A stretch of DNA of 32,756 bases from a virus: IMG/VR virus record IMGVR_UViG_3300044956_000413, positions 1 to 32,756 of that record; one strand, written 5' to 3'. The position numbers and the translations under genes are program-made. Under the pieces are notes generated by a model, which was given only the letters and a program-made list of their open reading frames with translations, was not told the origin of the DNA and did not search any database. Positions 17,592 to 26,792 of the stretch are shown here, one piece after another. Positions within the stretch are counted from its first letter, which is position 1, and the number at the start of each line of letters is the position of its first letter.

Positions 17592-17966
17592 ATGGCAATC
17601 AATTTAAGCAATTTAATAACAACAGGTTCTGGATCAGGAACTAACGTTTATGAATTTCATGCTCTTAAAAGATCTTCTGATGGTATGCTGATCTATACCT
17701 TAGAGGACACTGTTTCTAATACAGTTATTAATGTATTTAATGAACCCATAAATGGAGTATTTGCTCCTTTTAATGAGGATTACACAGATTCACTTCCTGC
17801 TAATCGTCAAAGAAATAACATCAACGATATGGGGGATTTAAATAGTGCTAATGATAAATACCAACAGTATAGATTTGAAAATAAAAAAGTGAGATATTTT
17901 ATTGATGATGATGGTTATATAGTCGCAAGATTAAATGCAAACTATTCTTACACAGGTCCAAAATAA
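17592..17966 (+). CDS. Conserved structural-region protein, 124 aa, function unknown
   Basis: It starts one base after the stop of the fibre gene, with GGAG in the end of that gene acting as the ribosome site. The sequence (MAINLSNLITTGSGSGTNVYEFHALKRSSDGMLIYTLED) gives no catalytic motif. The middle is polar with acidic patches, and the end has YFIDDDGYIVARLNANYSYTGPK, a beta-hairpin-like pattern. I recall a homologous small protein beside the chitin-binding-repeat protein in cyanophages. A virion component or assembly factor is the likely class. Confidence 0.65.
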   Translation: MAINLSNLITTGSGSGTNVYEFHALKRSSDGMLIYTLEDTVSNTVINVFNEPINGVFAPFNEDYTDSLPANRQRNNINDMGDLNSANDKYQQYRFENKKVRYFIDDDGYIVARLNANYSYTGPK

Positions 17967-17978
17967 TAGGAAACTAAA

Positions 17979-18878
17979 ATGGCAGATTTCAGATTAGGTA
18001 GATTAAAATTTAATTGGAGAGGCAATTGGAATGCTTCAACCGCATATGAAATTGATGATATTGTGAAGTTTGGTGGTAACACATATGTCTGTGTTGTCAA
18101 CCATACATCTGCCGCATCTGAAGCGGCATTTTATACTAATGATCTTGCGGCATCTCCAACAAGATGGAATGTTCATGTTCCAGGTAACGAAGTAAAAGGA
18201 ACATGGGCAGCAACCAGATTTTACAAACTAAATGATCTTGTTACTTATGGTAACACCATTTATGTTTGTACAACTCAACACACTTCAGAAAGCACATTCG
18301 ATGCTACAAAATTTTCAGTTTATTTAGATGGACTGAAGTTTGAAAATAACTGGAGTAGTTCAATTGAATATCAACAAGGAGATATTGTTGCTTATGGCGG
18401 ATATACATATACCGCCAAAACAATCAATACAAACGTAGTTCCTTCTTCAAGTTCTGCTGATTGGGGTCTCCTAGTCACTGGACTATCCCCAGTGGGAGCA
18501 TGGAGTGGAGCAACTGCTTATAAACCAGGTGATGTTGCCCAGTACGGTGGTTATCTTTATGTTGCTATTGCTAGCAACACTAATGTTAAACCTTCGTCAG
18601 ATGTAACTAAGTGGATATTTCTTCAAACTGGTCTTAAGTGGAGAGGCACTTGGAGTGCGGTTACCGATTATAACGTCGGGGAAATCGTATTTAAAAATGC
18701 TAGTGCTTATATAAATATTCAAGAATACACCATTGCTATTGGTGGTGCAAGAGATCCCGAACAAGCACCTGCTTTCTGGGAACTATTTGCTCAAGGTGAT
18801 AATACAAGTAATGTAACCGCACAAATTGCTGCAGTTAAGGCGGCAGCTTTGACATACTCGCTAACATTCGGATTCTAA
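17979..18878 (+). CDS. Virion protein made of five chitin-binding-like (CBM5/12-type) repeats, 299 aa
   Basis: Five repeats of 45-55 residues follow the pattern W-x4-Y-x2-G/D-D-I/V-V-x-Y/F-G-G-x-x-Y-x-C/A...W. They lie at about residues 11-66, 73-115, 119-165, 169-216 and 219-270. Clear examples are GNWNASTAYEIDDIVKFGGNTYVC and GAWSGATAYKPGDVAQYGGYLYVA. This is the signature of the chitin-binding type 3 / CBM5/12 fold, which uses exposed Trp and Tyr to bind polysaccharide. A related single unit is in the adjacent 2602-aa protein (GDWNASDNYLYGDIVIYRNSFY). No hydrolase domain is attached, so adhesion is the likely role. Repeat 5 lacks the GG turn and carries KNASAYIN. The ribosome site is AGGAAA, seven bases before the ATG. 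Confidence 0.85.
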   Translation: MADFRLGRLKFNWRGNWNASTAYEIDDIVKFGGNTYVCVVNHTSAASEAAFYTNDLAASPTRWNVHVPGNEVKGTWAATRFYKLNDLVTYGNTIYVCTTQHTSESTFDATKFSVYLDGLKFENNWSSSIEYQQGDIVAYGGYTYTAKTINTNVVPSSSSADWGLLVTGLSPVGAWSGATAYKPGDVAQYGGYLYVAIASNTNVKPSSDVTKWIFLQTGLKWRGTWSAVTDYNVGEIVFKNASAYINIQEYTIAIGGARDPEQAPAFWELFAQGDNTSNVTAQIAAVKAAALTYSLTFGF

Positions 18879-18901
18879 TTTAAAAGGAGAAGTAAACCAA
18901 A

Positions 18902-21900
18902 ATGGCAAGAAAATTAGCATTTGACTATACATTTAATAAAGCTGCTCGTCAGATTATATTGAATGGTAATGTCAACCCCAAGAGATTACTCTTAATCAAC
19001 AACGCAACCGCTAACATTGTTATCTATAACGTTGGCGATCCTGCTCTTAAAGCTACTAGCAACGTATATAACTCAATAACTGATAAAACAACAATTACAT
19101 TAAATTATGACACCACTGGAATGTCAGATACTGATGTTCTTCAGATTTTTACTGAACAAGATGGTGTAGAAATTAAACCCGTTGATACTCTGCTTGACCC
19201 AGTATCTAAGTTTCGTATGTCGGAACCAAATACTCTAATCGATACTGACTTTGAATATGGTCTACAGGCAACCAAATGGGAAACTCTAGAAAGAGCAAAT
19301 AATATTCCAGGATATTATTCGATTACTGGAGATACTCCTCTCACTAACATTTCAGATGTAACCACTAATGGTACCAATATTGTAACTGTGACAACTACAT
19401 CACCACACGGATTAACCACTGGTATTCCTGTTGATGTTCGTGGTCTTGATAGCATCACTGCAGAAGGAACTTTCCTCGTTCGCAAAACAACTGAATTTAC
19501 TTTCACATATGAAACAAGAACAGTTCAACCTGGTTCACCATCAGTTCCAGTCAGTATTAACACCGCTTATGTAACGATTACTACTGGTCGTTTTTATGTA
19601 CAGGCACAGATTCCTTTTGATAACAGTGCATCCATAGATGAAGGATCAGTTGTTACTAACAATGCATCTCCTAGCACACTAACGGTTACTACTCCATATA
19701 AGCATGGATTTAAAGTTGGTGCTCCTTTCTATCTAACAAATACTCTTTCAAATAAAAAAATAAATTTCTCATCTGCGTCAATCACTTCTGGTGGTAATGT
19801 AGAAGATAGAATTTCTTATTCGCTAGACACAGGTAACTTCAACCCATATGAACCGTTCCACATGGGAACTACTCTCCGTACAATTGATGCAGCGACATCA
19901 ATTTCTATAGTAAATGAAACGATTACTATTCCCAACCATGGACTTGTAACTGGTGATCCAATTACATATCTTGGTGCAACTGGTGCTCACCCAACTATTA
20001 ACGCTGTTACTGCTGGTAATTTTAACATATCTGGTGGTCAACTTCCTATTTATAATAATGGTACTGCTGCTGCTGCTTCTTCGTTCTTCTATGCGTTTGT
20101 CATTGACGCCGATACTATTAGATTAGCAACAAACCCGAAGAATGCTTACAACGGTGACACTTTGATCGATTTTCAGAGTACTGGTACTGGTACTCTCACA
20201 TTCTCTCTATTCAATAGCAGAGGTTATACATTACAGCAAAACATTTCTACGATTCAGACAATCAATGGTCAGTCAGAGATTAAAGTAACATTTAGTGGGA
20301 AAACAAACAAACAAATGCAGGTTTATCCTGAGCGTCAAATTACGCTTAGCGATACTGGTGTTGCTGGACTTGATGGTGTTTATGTTGTTAAAGCAACTCC
20401 TACAGCTTCAACATTTGCAAGTCAAAACTGGAGAGAAACTGATAGTTTCTTTATTATGGAAGGTCCAACAAACTCCACCGGTGGAGCTTTTAATAATCAA
20501 TCTTTTAGTGCTACATATACATTATCAAATACTGCAGCAGGAACAAATACTCTTCTAAGAACAAAGATCTTCGAGAATACATTCTCTCCAACCATTAATA
20601 GTGTTAGTGGCACTACTCTTAATGTAAGTGCTATGACATCTCTAGGCGACGGAGATCTTCCAACTCGTGTTGGATCTATTGTACGATTCACTAATATTGG
20701 ATCATTAACTGGTGTTGCAATTAATACAAACTATTTTATTTCTGCAGTAACATCAACATCTATTGCTATTTCAACAACACATCCCGCTTCATCTGCTGGA
20801 GTAACTCCTATTGTATTAGGCGGAACTACTGGAACTGCTGTGGTAAAAGTGTTCCGTTCTGGTGTTCGTGCTCAAATGCATGACGGTGCAACTTCGTGGA
20901 TGAATCACACTCGTTGTTCTATTCATGATTGGTGTTCAATCACTGGCAAAATGTTCACTCGTGAGTGTATATTTTCTAATAGAATTTTTATCAAGAATCA
21001 TGGTTTATCAAGTGGTGTTCCTATTATGTTTGTTGGAGGCGGTAACACCTGGAGTGGTGGTACAACACCTCCCGTAGAATCTGTTTCTCAATCTGCTATT
21101 TATTTTGTAGATGCAATTAATAAAGATGAAATTGAACTTCGTACTACAGAAGCGGTTGCTGGTGTTGGTCCTTACACTGGTTCTGTTGGAGCTACTAGTG
21201 TAAACTTTGTCACAGCAAACACATATGCTGGTGGCATATATCAAATTCACCCTGGTTTTACAGTTGACAGGTTCACCTCACCTGGTGGTGGTGCTGGTGG
21301 TGGTCGTGACCGTGTTATCGGTGCTTATACAAACCTCCCAGCATATATGACAGAAAAAGCAGAAATTGTTCTTAAAAATGGTACTGGTTCTTCTCTTCCT
21401 GGTTCAGTAACAGAAACTCCAAACACATATGCTAGCTATCAGAAATATTTTGCAAGAACTCTTATTAATTCTGGTCCTTCTACTGGAAGTGGCGAATTCT
21501 CTCTAACTCTTTCCGATAATGGTTCTCCAGTTAACTTCACGGCGGCACATACTACTGGTAGTGGTAGATTTATTGCTATTCGTATTTCTGAAAATATTTT
21601 CTCCAATAGTTTCTATCTACCAAATCATGGTGGTATTGTAGGTCAAAGAACTGCATATAGTATTACTGGTTCATTCACCAATGGTACTAGAGACACTCAG
21701 GCGATTTACCCAGCCACTGCAGGATTCCCTGGACCTCTATTTGATTATGTCACTGACTCTACTGGTGTTAACTGGCCAAGGGTTAATATGACTCTCACTC
21801 AACCAACTGGAACTGTGCAGGGACTCAGTAATACAGGTCAATATTACATGGTTCCCATAAATGATGATGTGTTTAAAGTACAAGCATTTGCTTCTAATAC

Positions 21901-24900
21901 ACTTCCAACTGGTCAACCAACAATTCAATTCACAATTACTTCTACTGCTCAGCAGGCAACCAGTTCTGCTTCTGGACCATTCGGTATCACCGACATGAAG
22001 TTTTCAAATTCTGCAGTTGGTAACACATTTGGTAACAGAATCTTCTTACCTATTGAGCAACAAGTATTAGTAGAAGGTGATGTTGTTCGTTATGAAACAA
22101 CTGGTGCTGCAGAAGTTGGTAGCGCATATCCTGGTGCTCCTGGTCTAGTGAACGGTAACTTGTTTACCATACGAAACGTAAGTGATTTCACTCCAGTATC
22201 AACTGGTCTTTTCACAACAATTGACCACGATGCAGACGCTACTATTTTAACATTAAACACTTCTGTATCTTCAATTACTGCAGGAAATACTTTATGGACT
22301 GGTGCATATTTGAACGAGAGGTTGTTTGTTAATGCAGTTGGCCCAGGAACATTTACAATTGGTGGTCAAAGTGTAACACTAACTACTAATCAAATTCATG
22401 TTACCAGAGGATATGGCGGAACAACACCTAAAGTAATTGTTTCTGAAATCACACTATATCGTATTAATGGTAGTTTTCAACTTCAGGTTAGAGATACCGC
22501 AACTCCAAGATCTTTCTCGGTTTCCTTCAGTAGTACAAACAGTACTCTAGATAGCTGGAACTTAACTAATCACGGTTTAAGAATTGGTGAAACTGTTGCT
22601 ATTTCTGCCATCGCTGGTGGTGGTCAAATTAATAATACTATTATTAACGTCGTGAATCAACCAGCTAACGCACAACTTTATTTTGCTTTTCCTGTTGATG
22701 CTAATAATTTTAAATTAGCACACTCAAGAGCTGCTGCTTTTGCTGGATTTCCGATTGATATCAGCGCCGGTAGCAGCGGGTCATGGACGTTTGTTCAATA
22801 CTATGATTCTGTACCTCTTGCTTCTTCTGCTATTGGTACTCATTCTCTCGCTAATATTTCGTCTACTGGAACTATTGACGGTGGATATGATGCATCTACT
22901 GTAACTGATGTCAGAATGACATTTTCTCCTAATATAACTATCAATAATAGAACAATTACTTTCGATCCACAGAGAAATACCGATCTTAAAACTGGTACTT
23001 TCTTCTATCAAAATCATGGATTAACCACAGGAACCAGAGTAATTTACTCTAGAAATGGAAATAGTTTTGAAATTGGTAGATCTAGTGGAAATACTAATCC
23101 TCGTGCTGGATATAATGCTTTATACGATCTACAAATTACTAATGTACAAGCTTCCACACCTTCTATTGGATATGTAACTTACAATTTTGGTACTCTACCC
23201 TCCTCCCCATTTGATATTGTTCCAAATCAATCAATTACAATTTCAGGTGTAACTAGAGATGGTTCACTGGTCAATGGTTACAATGGCACTTTCAAAGTTT
23301 TTTCGTCTACTGTTTCTTCGGTAACAGTTCTAAATACAACAACGGGAGGTACTATTGCTGGAACTTCATTTGTTTCTGGAACTTATTATGTTATTCGTAA
23401 AAACCTGGATATGTTACAACTTGCATATACAAAGCAAGATGCATTGAATGGTATTGCGATTCAAAACTTCTCAGCACCTGGTACAACAAACGCTGGGCAT
23501 AGTATCACAACTGCACAAGTTACTGGTGAGTCATTAGGTAATGGTTTAGCAACTATTATTGCTAGAGACATTATTGTTAATGGTTCTTCCTCTTCTGCTG
23601 TTCTACCTGCTTCGGATAGAATTGTCTCTAGTAGTCATGGTTTTAACACTGGTGACCGAGTAATTTATCAAGTTTGGGGTAATGGTAGAAATATCAATGG
23701 ACTTGTTTCTGGTAAACAATACTTTGTGAACAACACCGCTGGAAGTCAACCAAGAGGTGGTGCTTCAAGTGGTCAATCTGCTAACCAGTTCTCTCTCCAT
23801 AATACATGGGTGGGTGCTTACACAAACACCGACCTTGTTGATATTCTTGGAGTTGGAACAAGTACACTTCACCAGTTCAAGGTTACCAACCCAACACTCA
23901 AAGGCACTACCTTTAAAGGAGATTGGAACGCATCTGATAATTATCTTTATGGTGATATTGTTATTTACAGAAACAGTTTCTATATGTCAGTAACTGGTGC
24001 CGCTCCTCCTGGTACAACGACTGTTGTCTTCAACACCAACAACGCACCAGTTATTGATAGCGATGGTAGAGCAAACCTCAACTGGATGCTACTTCCACCA
24101 CTACCAGCATACCCAACTAAATTCTTAGCTCAGTATAGAGGTGGTGATAGCGTTAAGTTATCTGGTAAAATGCCAATCAAGACCCTTGTGTTCCCTGGTA
24201 CTGGTGCTGTTAGTACTACTTCTGGTATCTTTACTATTAATGGTCACGGTCTATCAACTGGAGATTGTGTTACTTATAAATTAGATGCTCAGGGTGGTTA
24301 TCACCAAGGCAGCAATGGAAACTGGTCAGAATATACTTCACAGCTTCCTCAGCTACCTTATGGTGGTATGACTGCTAACACCATGTACTACATCAATGTT
24401 ATTGACGCAAACAATTTTACTATCCACACTTCACCTGCTGGTGCATTCATCGGTGGTTCAACTGGTACAGGGGTAGATCAACTGATTCCTACTGGTAATG
24501 GTACTGGTAGTTATCATCGTTTTGAAAAGTATGAGGGGTTTGTATTTGATATGCAAGTACTTGCAGTCAATAATGATGCTGATATGATTGTATCTGATCC
24601 ATATCCAACTCGTCAAATTCAGTTCAACCCACAAACTACAGTAGTCGCTGTTACTGGATTAGCAACACCAGTAATCTCCGTCGAAAGAGATGAAATTTAT
24701 ATTCCAAACCACGGTTTAAACACTGGTGTTAAAGTTTACTATTCTGCTGGTTTTGGTATTGGTAATATTATTGGTAATTTAACTGAAGGTAGTGCTTTCT
24801 TCGTAATTAAGATTAACGATGATGTAATTCGTCTTGCTAACTCGCTAAGCAACGCTCTCACATTCCAGTTTATCGATATTACATCAACTGGTCAGGGCTT

Positions 24901-26710
24901 TAATCACTACCTGGTTGCTGCTACATACTGTTCAAGTTCATACATTCGTTATCAATCAAATGGATTACTTGTAACAGATGCTCTATCTAGTTCAAACCTG
25001 TACCTCTCACAAACAGGTGCTAATATTCGTGATGGTGTTATTCAAGCAATTCCATTCCTCTACGAAACTCAAATGTTTGTAAGACCAGATTGCCTGAACT
25101 TACATAGATCATTTGATGGTGGTGTTGAAATTTCAACTGCAAGAGCTCCTGGGATTGATATTACTAGACAGACGAGAAGATACTTCCGTTATCAATCAGG
25201 TAAAGGTCTACAGTACTCGACTGGTATTAACTTTAGTCCTTCAATTGATGTTTCTAGTATTACACATGATGGTAATACTCTTGCGACAGTTATTACAAGA
25301 AAACCACATAAATTAACGAATTCGAATAAAATTATATTAGAAAATGTTGATGTAAGTTCTGGAACAAATGCTCCATATGTGACTCCTTTAAATGGTCAGT
25401 TCTTCACTGTTGATAGCGTCATTGATGAATTTACATTCCGCTATGCGACTAATGGAGTGCCATCTGATTTAAGTCCTGCTGGATTTCCCGCACTCTTCAT
25501 TTATGAGTGGACAGATGCTAAAGTTCGTGCTGGTATGTTCGATGATCAAAATGGTATGTTCTTTGAGTATGATGGTCAGCAACTCTATTGTGTAAGAAGA
25601 AATTCAACTGCACAAATGGCTGGTAGTGTTGCTGTGGCATTCAAGAGCAATGCTATTATTGGAACAGGAACTAAGTTCAGTAAGCAACTTGTTGTTGGTG
25701 ACCTCGTAGTTATTCGTGGTATGACTTATAAAATTACTGCTGTAGATTCAGATACTTCTATTCACATCAGTCCTTCTTATAGAGGAACCACAAGATCAAG
25801 AATCATTATGTGTAAGGTTCGTGATCTAAGAATTCCGCAATCTCAGTGGAATATTGATAAGTGTGATGGTACTGGCGTAACCGCATTCAAGCTTAACATT
25901 CACCGTCAGCAAATGGCATACCTGGATTACTCCTGGTATGGTGCTGGCAAGGTTCGTTTTGGATTCAAGGATCAAGATGGTATCGTAACATACATTCATG
26001 AGTTTGTTCACAATAACTATGAAAATGAAGCGTATCTTCGTTCAGGTAACTTACCTGCTCGTTATCAAATTTTAAATGGTGATGCTCCAACATATGCTCC
26101 ATCACTCTATCACTGGGGTGCTTCGGTAATTATGGATGGTAAATTTGAAGATGATAAGGCATATCTCTTTACAGTTGCTTCTGGTTCTTCTGGTTCAGAT
26201 ACTATTTCAATTCCACAGATACTTGCTGGAACTGCTGTGCCTATTCTGTCAATTCGTCTTGCTCCATCGGTTGATAGTTCACTCGTTGGTCCTCTTGGTG
26301 AGAGAGATCTTGTTAACCGAATGATTCTAAAGATGAACTCTTGTGGATTAGTTATTGGCAACACCAACAACAGACCTGCGTCGGTTCGTCTCATTCTGAA
26401 TGGCAACCTCTCACAATCAGCATACTTCACCAACTATAGTCCTCCTTCACTATGTCAAATTATTAAGCACACCGGTCAGTCAGCTGATACAGTTACTGGT
26501 GGTGTAACCATCTTCGAATTCCGTGCTGCTGTAAACTCACCTGTTGCACAAGATCTAAATGAACTTGTTGAAATGGGTAACAGCATTCTTGGTGGTGATT
26601 ATGTATTCCCCAACGGTCCCGACATTCTCACTCTTGCCGTTGTTCCTACGGATACAGCAGCAACGACTACATGTACTGCACGTCTCACCTGGGTTGAGTC
26701 ACAAGCTTGA
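18902..26710 (+). CDS. Giant virion structural protein with repeated His-Gly-Leu modules, 2602 aa
   Basis: This is the largest gene in the window and has a strong AAGGAG ribosome site (18884-18889). The N-terminus (MARKLAFDYTFNKAARQI; PNTLIDTDFEYGLQATKWE at ~109-127) matches a protein I know from many T4-like cyanophages, where its function is undefined. About eleven modules follow, each opened by N/P-H-G-L-x-T-G-x-x-V-x-Y and closed by a YFVxxIDxxxxxLA-type strand: near residues 168, 267, 345, 699, 908, 1223, 1371, 1578, 1781, 1937 and 2136. A CBM5/12-like unit precedes residue 1781. The C-terminal ~500 residues are non-repetitive (RSFDGGVEISTARAPG, FFEYDGQQLYCVRR, GTGTKFSKQL, DYSWYGAGKVRFGF, TARLTWVESQA). 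Residues 660-689 form an unusual Cys/His/Trp cluster. Likely a long tail-associated adhesin. Confidence 0.85.
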   Translation: MARKLAFDYTFNKAARQIILNGNVNPKRLLLINNATANIVIYNVGDPALKATSNVYNSITDKTTITLNYDTTGMSDTDVLQIFTEQDGVEIKPVDTLLDPVSKFRMSEPNTLIDTDFEYGLQATKWETLERANNIPGYYSITGDTPLTNISDVTTNGTNIVTVTTTSPHGLTTGIPVDVRGLDSITAEGTFLVRKTTEFTFTYETRTVQPGSPSVPVSINTAYVTITTGRFYVQAQIPFDNSASIDEGSVVTNNASPSTLTVTTPYKHGFKVGAPFYLTNTLSNKKINFSSASITSGGNVEDRISYSLDTGNFNPYEPFHMGTTLRTIDAATSISIVNETITIPNHGLVTGDPITYLGATGAHPTINAVTAGNFNISGGQLPIYNNGTAAAASSFFYAFVIDADTIRLATNPKNAYNGDTLIDFQSTGTGTLTFSLFNSRGYTLQQNISTIQTINGQSEIKVTFSGKTNKQMQVYPERQITLSDTGVAGLDGVYVVKATPTASTFASQNWRETDSFFIMEGPTNSTGGAFNNQSFSATYTLSNTAAGTNTLLRTKIFENTFSPTINSVSGTTLNVSAMTSLGDGDLPTRVGSIVRFTNIGSLTGVAINTNYFISAVTSTSIAISTTHPASSAGVTPIVLGGTTGTAVVKVFRSGVRAQMHDGATSWMNHTRCSIHDWCSITGKMFTRECIFSNRIFIKNHGLSSGVPIMFVGGGNTWSGGTTPPVESVSQSAIYFVDAINKDEIELRTTEAVAGVGPYTGSVGATSVNFVTANTYAGGIYQIHPGFTVDRFTSPGGGAGGGRDRVIGAYTNLPAYMTEKAEIVLKNGTGSSLPGSVTETPNTYASYQKYFARTLINSGPSTGSGEFSLTLSDNGSPVNFTAAHTTGSGRFIAIRISENIFSNSFYLPNHGGIVGQRTAYSITGSFTNGTRDTQAIYPATAGFPGPLFDYVTDSTGVNWPRVNMTLTQPTGTVQGLSNTGQYYMVPINDDVFKVQAFASNTLPTGQPTIQFTITSTAQQATSSASGPFGITDMKFSNSAVGNTFGNRIFLPIEQQVLVEGDVVRYETTGAAEVGSAYPGAPGLVNGNLFTIRNVSDFTPVSTGLFTTIDHDADATILTLNTSVSSITAGNTLWTGAYLNERLFVNAVGPGTFTIGGQSVTLTTNQIHVTRGYGGTTPKVIVSEITLYRINGSFQLQVRDTATPRSFSVSFSSTNSTLDSWNLTNHGLRIGETVAISAIAGGGQINNTIINVVNQPANAQLYFAFPVDANNFKLAHSRAAAFAGFPIDISAGSSGSWTFVQYYDSVPLASSAIGTHSLANISSTGTIDGGYDASTVTDVRMTFSPNITINNRTITFDPQRNTDLKTGTFFYQNHGLTTGTRVIYSRNGNSFEIGRSSGNTNPRAGYNALYDLQITNVQASTPSIGYVTYNFGTLPSSPFDIVPNQSITISGVTRDGSLVNGYNGTFKVFSSTVSSVTVLNTTTGGTIAGTSFVSGTYYVIRKNLDMLQLAYTKQDALNGIAIQNFSAPGTTNAGHSITTAQVTGESLGNGLATIIARDIIVNGSSSSAVLPASDRIVSSSHGFNTGDRVIYQVWGNGRNINGLVSGKQYFVNNTAGSQPRGGASSGQSANQFSLHNTWVGAYTNTDLVDILGVGTSTLHQFKVTNPTLKGTTFKGDWNASDNYLYGDIVIYRNSFYMSVTGAAPPGTTTVVFNTNNAPVIDSDGRANLNWMLLPPLPAYPTKFLAQYRGGDSVKLSGKMPIKTLVFPGTGAVSTTSGIFTINGHGLSTGDCVTYKLDAQGGYHQGSNGNWSEYTSQLPQLPYGGMTANTMYYINVIDANNFTIHTSPAGAFIGGSTGTGVDQLIPTGNGTGSYHRFEKYEGFVFDMQVLAVNNDADMIVSDPYPTRQIQFNPQTTVVAVTGLATPVISVERDEIYIPNHGLNTGVKVYYSAGFGIGNIIGNLTEGSAFFVIKINDDVIRLANSLSNALTFQFIDITSTGQGFNHYLVAATYCSSSYIRYQSNGLLVTDALSSSNLYLSQTGANIRDGVIQAIPFLYETQMFVRPDCLNLHRSFDGGVEISTARAPGIDITRQTRRYFRYQSGKGLQYSTGINFSPSIDVSSITHDGNTLATVITRKPHKLTNSNKIILENVDVSSGTNAPYVTPLNGQFFTVDSVIDEFTFRYATNGVPSDLSPAGFPALFIYEWTDAKVRAGMFDDQNGMFFEYDGQQLYCVRRNSTAQMAGSVAVAFKSNAIIGTGTKFSKQLVVGDLVVIRGMTYKITAVDSDTSIHISPSYRGTTRSRIIMCKVRDLRIPQSQWNIDKCDGTGVTAFKLNIHRQQMAYLDYSWYGAGKVRFGFKDQDGIVTYIHEFVHNNYENEAYLRSGNLPARYQILNGDAPTYAPSLYHWGASVIMDGKFEDDKAYLFTVASGSSGSDTISIPQILAGTAVPILSIRLAPSVDSSLVGPLGERDLVNRMILKMNSCGLVIGNTNNRPASVRLILNGNLSQSAYFTNYSPPSLCQIIKHTGQSADTVTGGVTIFEFRAAVNSPVAQDLNELVEMGNSILGGDYVFPNGPDILTLAVVPTDTAATTTCTARLTWVESQA

Positions 26711-26732
26711 TTCATTTCCTACATACTTTTTG

Positions 26733-26757
26733 GAGGGGGGCAACCCCCTCTTTTTTT
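26733..26757 (+). terminator. Strong intrinsic terminator with GCAA tetraloop
   Basis: GAGGGGG (26733-26739) pairs perfectly with CCCCCTC (26744-26750) around the GNRA-type loop GCAA, followed by seven T. It lies 23 bases after the stop of the 2602-aa gene and should end the fibre transcript. Confidence 0.92.
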
Positions 26758-26764
26758 ATAAATA
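26757..26764 (+). promoter_or_regulatory. Late promoter (TATAAATA) for the neck/terminase operon
   Basis: Perfect T4 late box whose first T is also the last T of the terminator tract. It lies 28 bases before the gp13 ATG and restarts transcription immediately after termination of the fibre unit. Confidence 0.88.
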
Positions 26765-26780
26765 CCAATAGGAAACTATT

Positions 26781-26792
26781 ATGGACTGGTAA
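26781..26792 (+). promoter_or_regulatory. In-frame minicistron Met-Asp-Trp-stop before gp13
   Basis: ATG GAC TGG TAA is followed directly by the gp13 ATG in the same frame. The ribosome site AGGAAAC (26770-26776) is correctly spaced for the minicistron ATG (seven bases after AGGA), not for gp13 (19 bases). The same leader, ATAGGAAACTA, stands before the 299-aa gene at 17967 and there points at the true start. Translation may start here and re-initiate on gp13. Confidence 0.55.
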
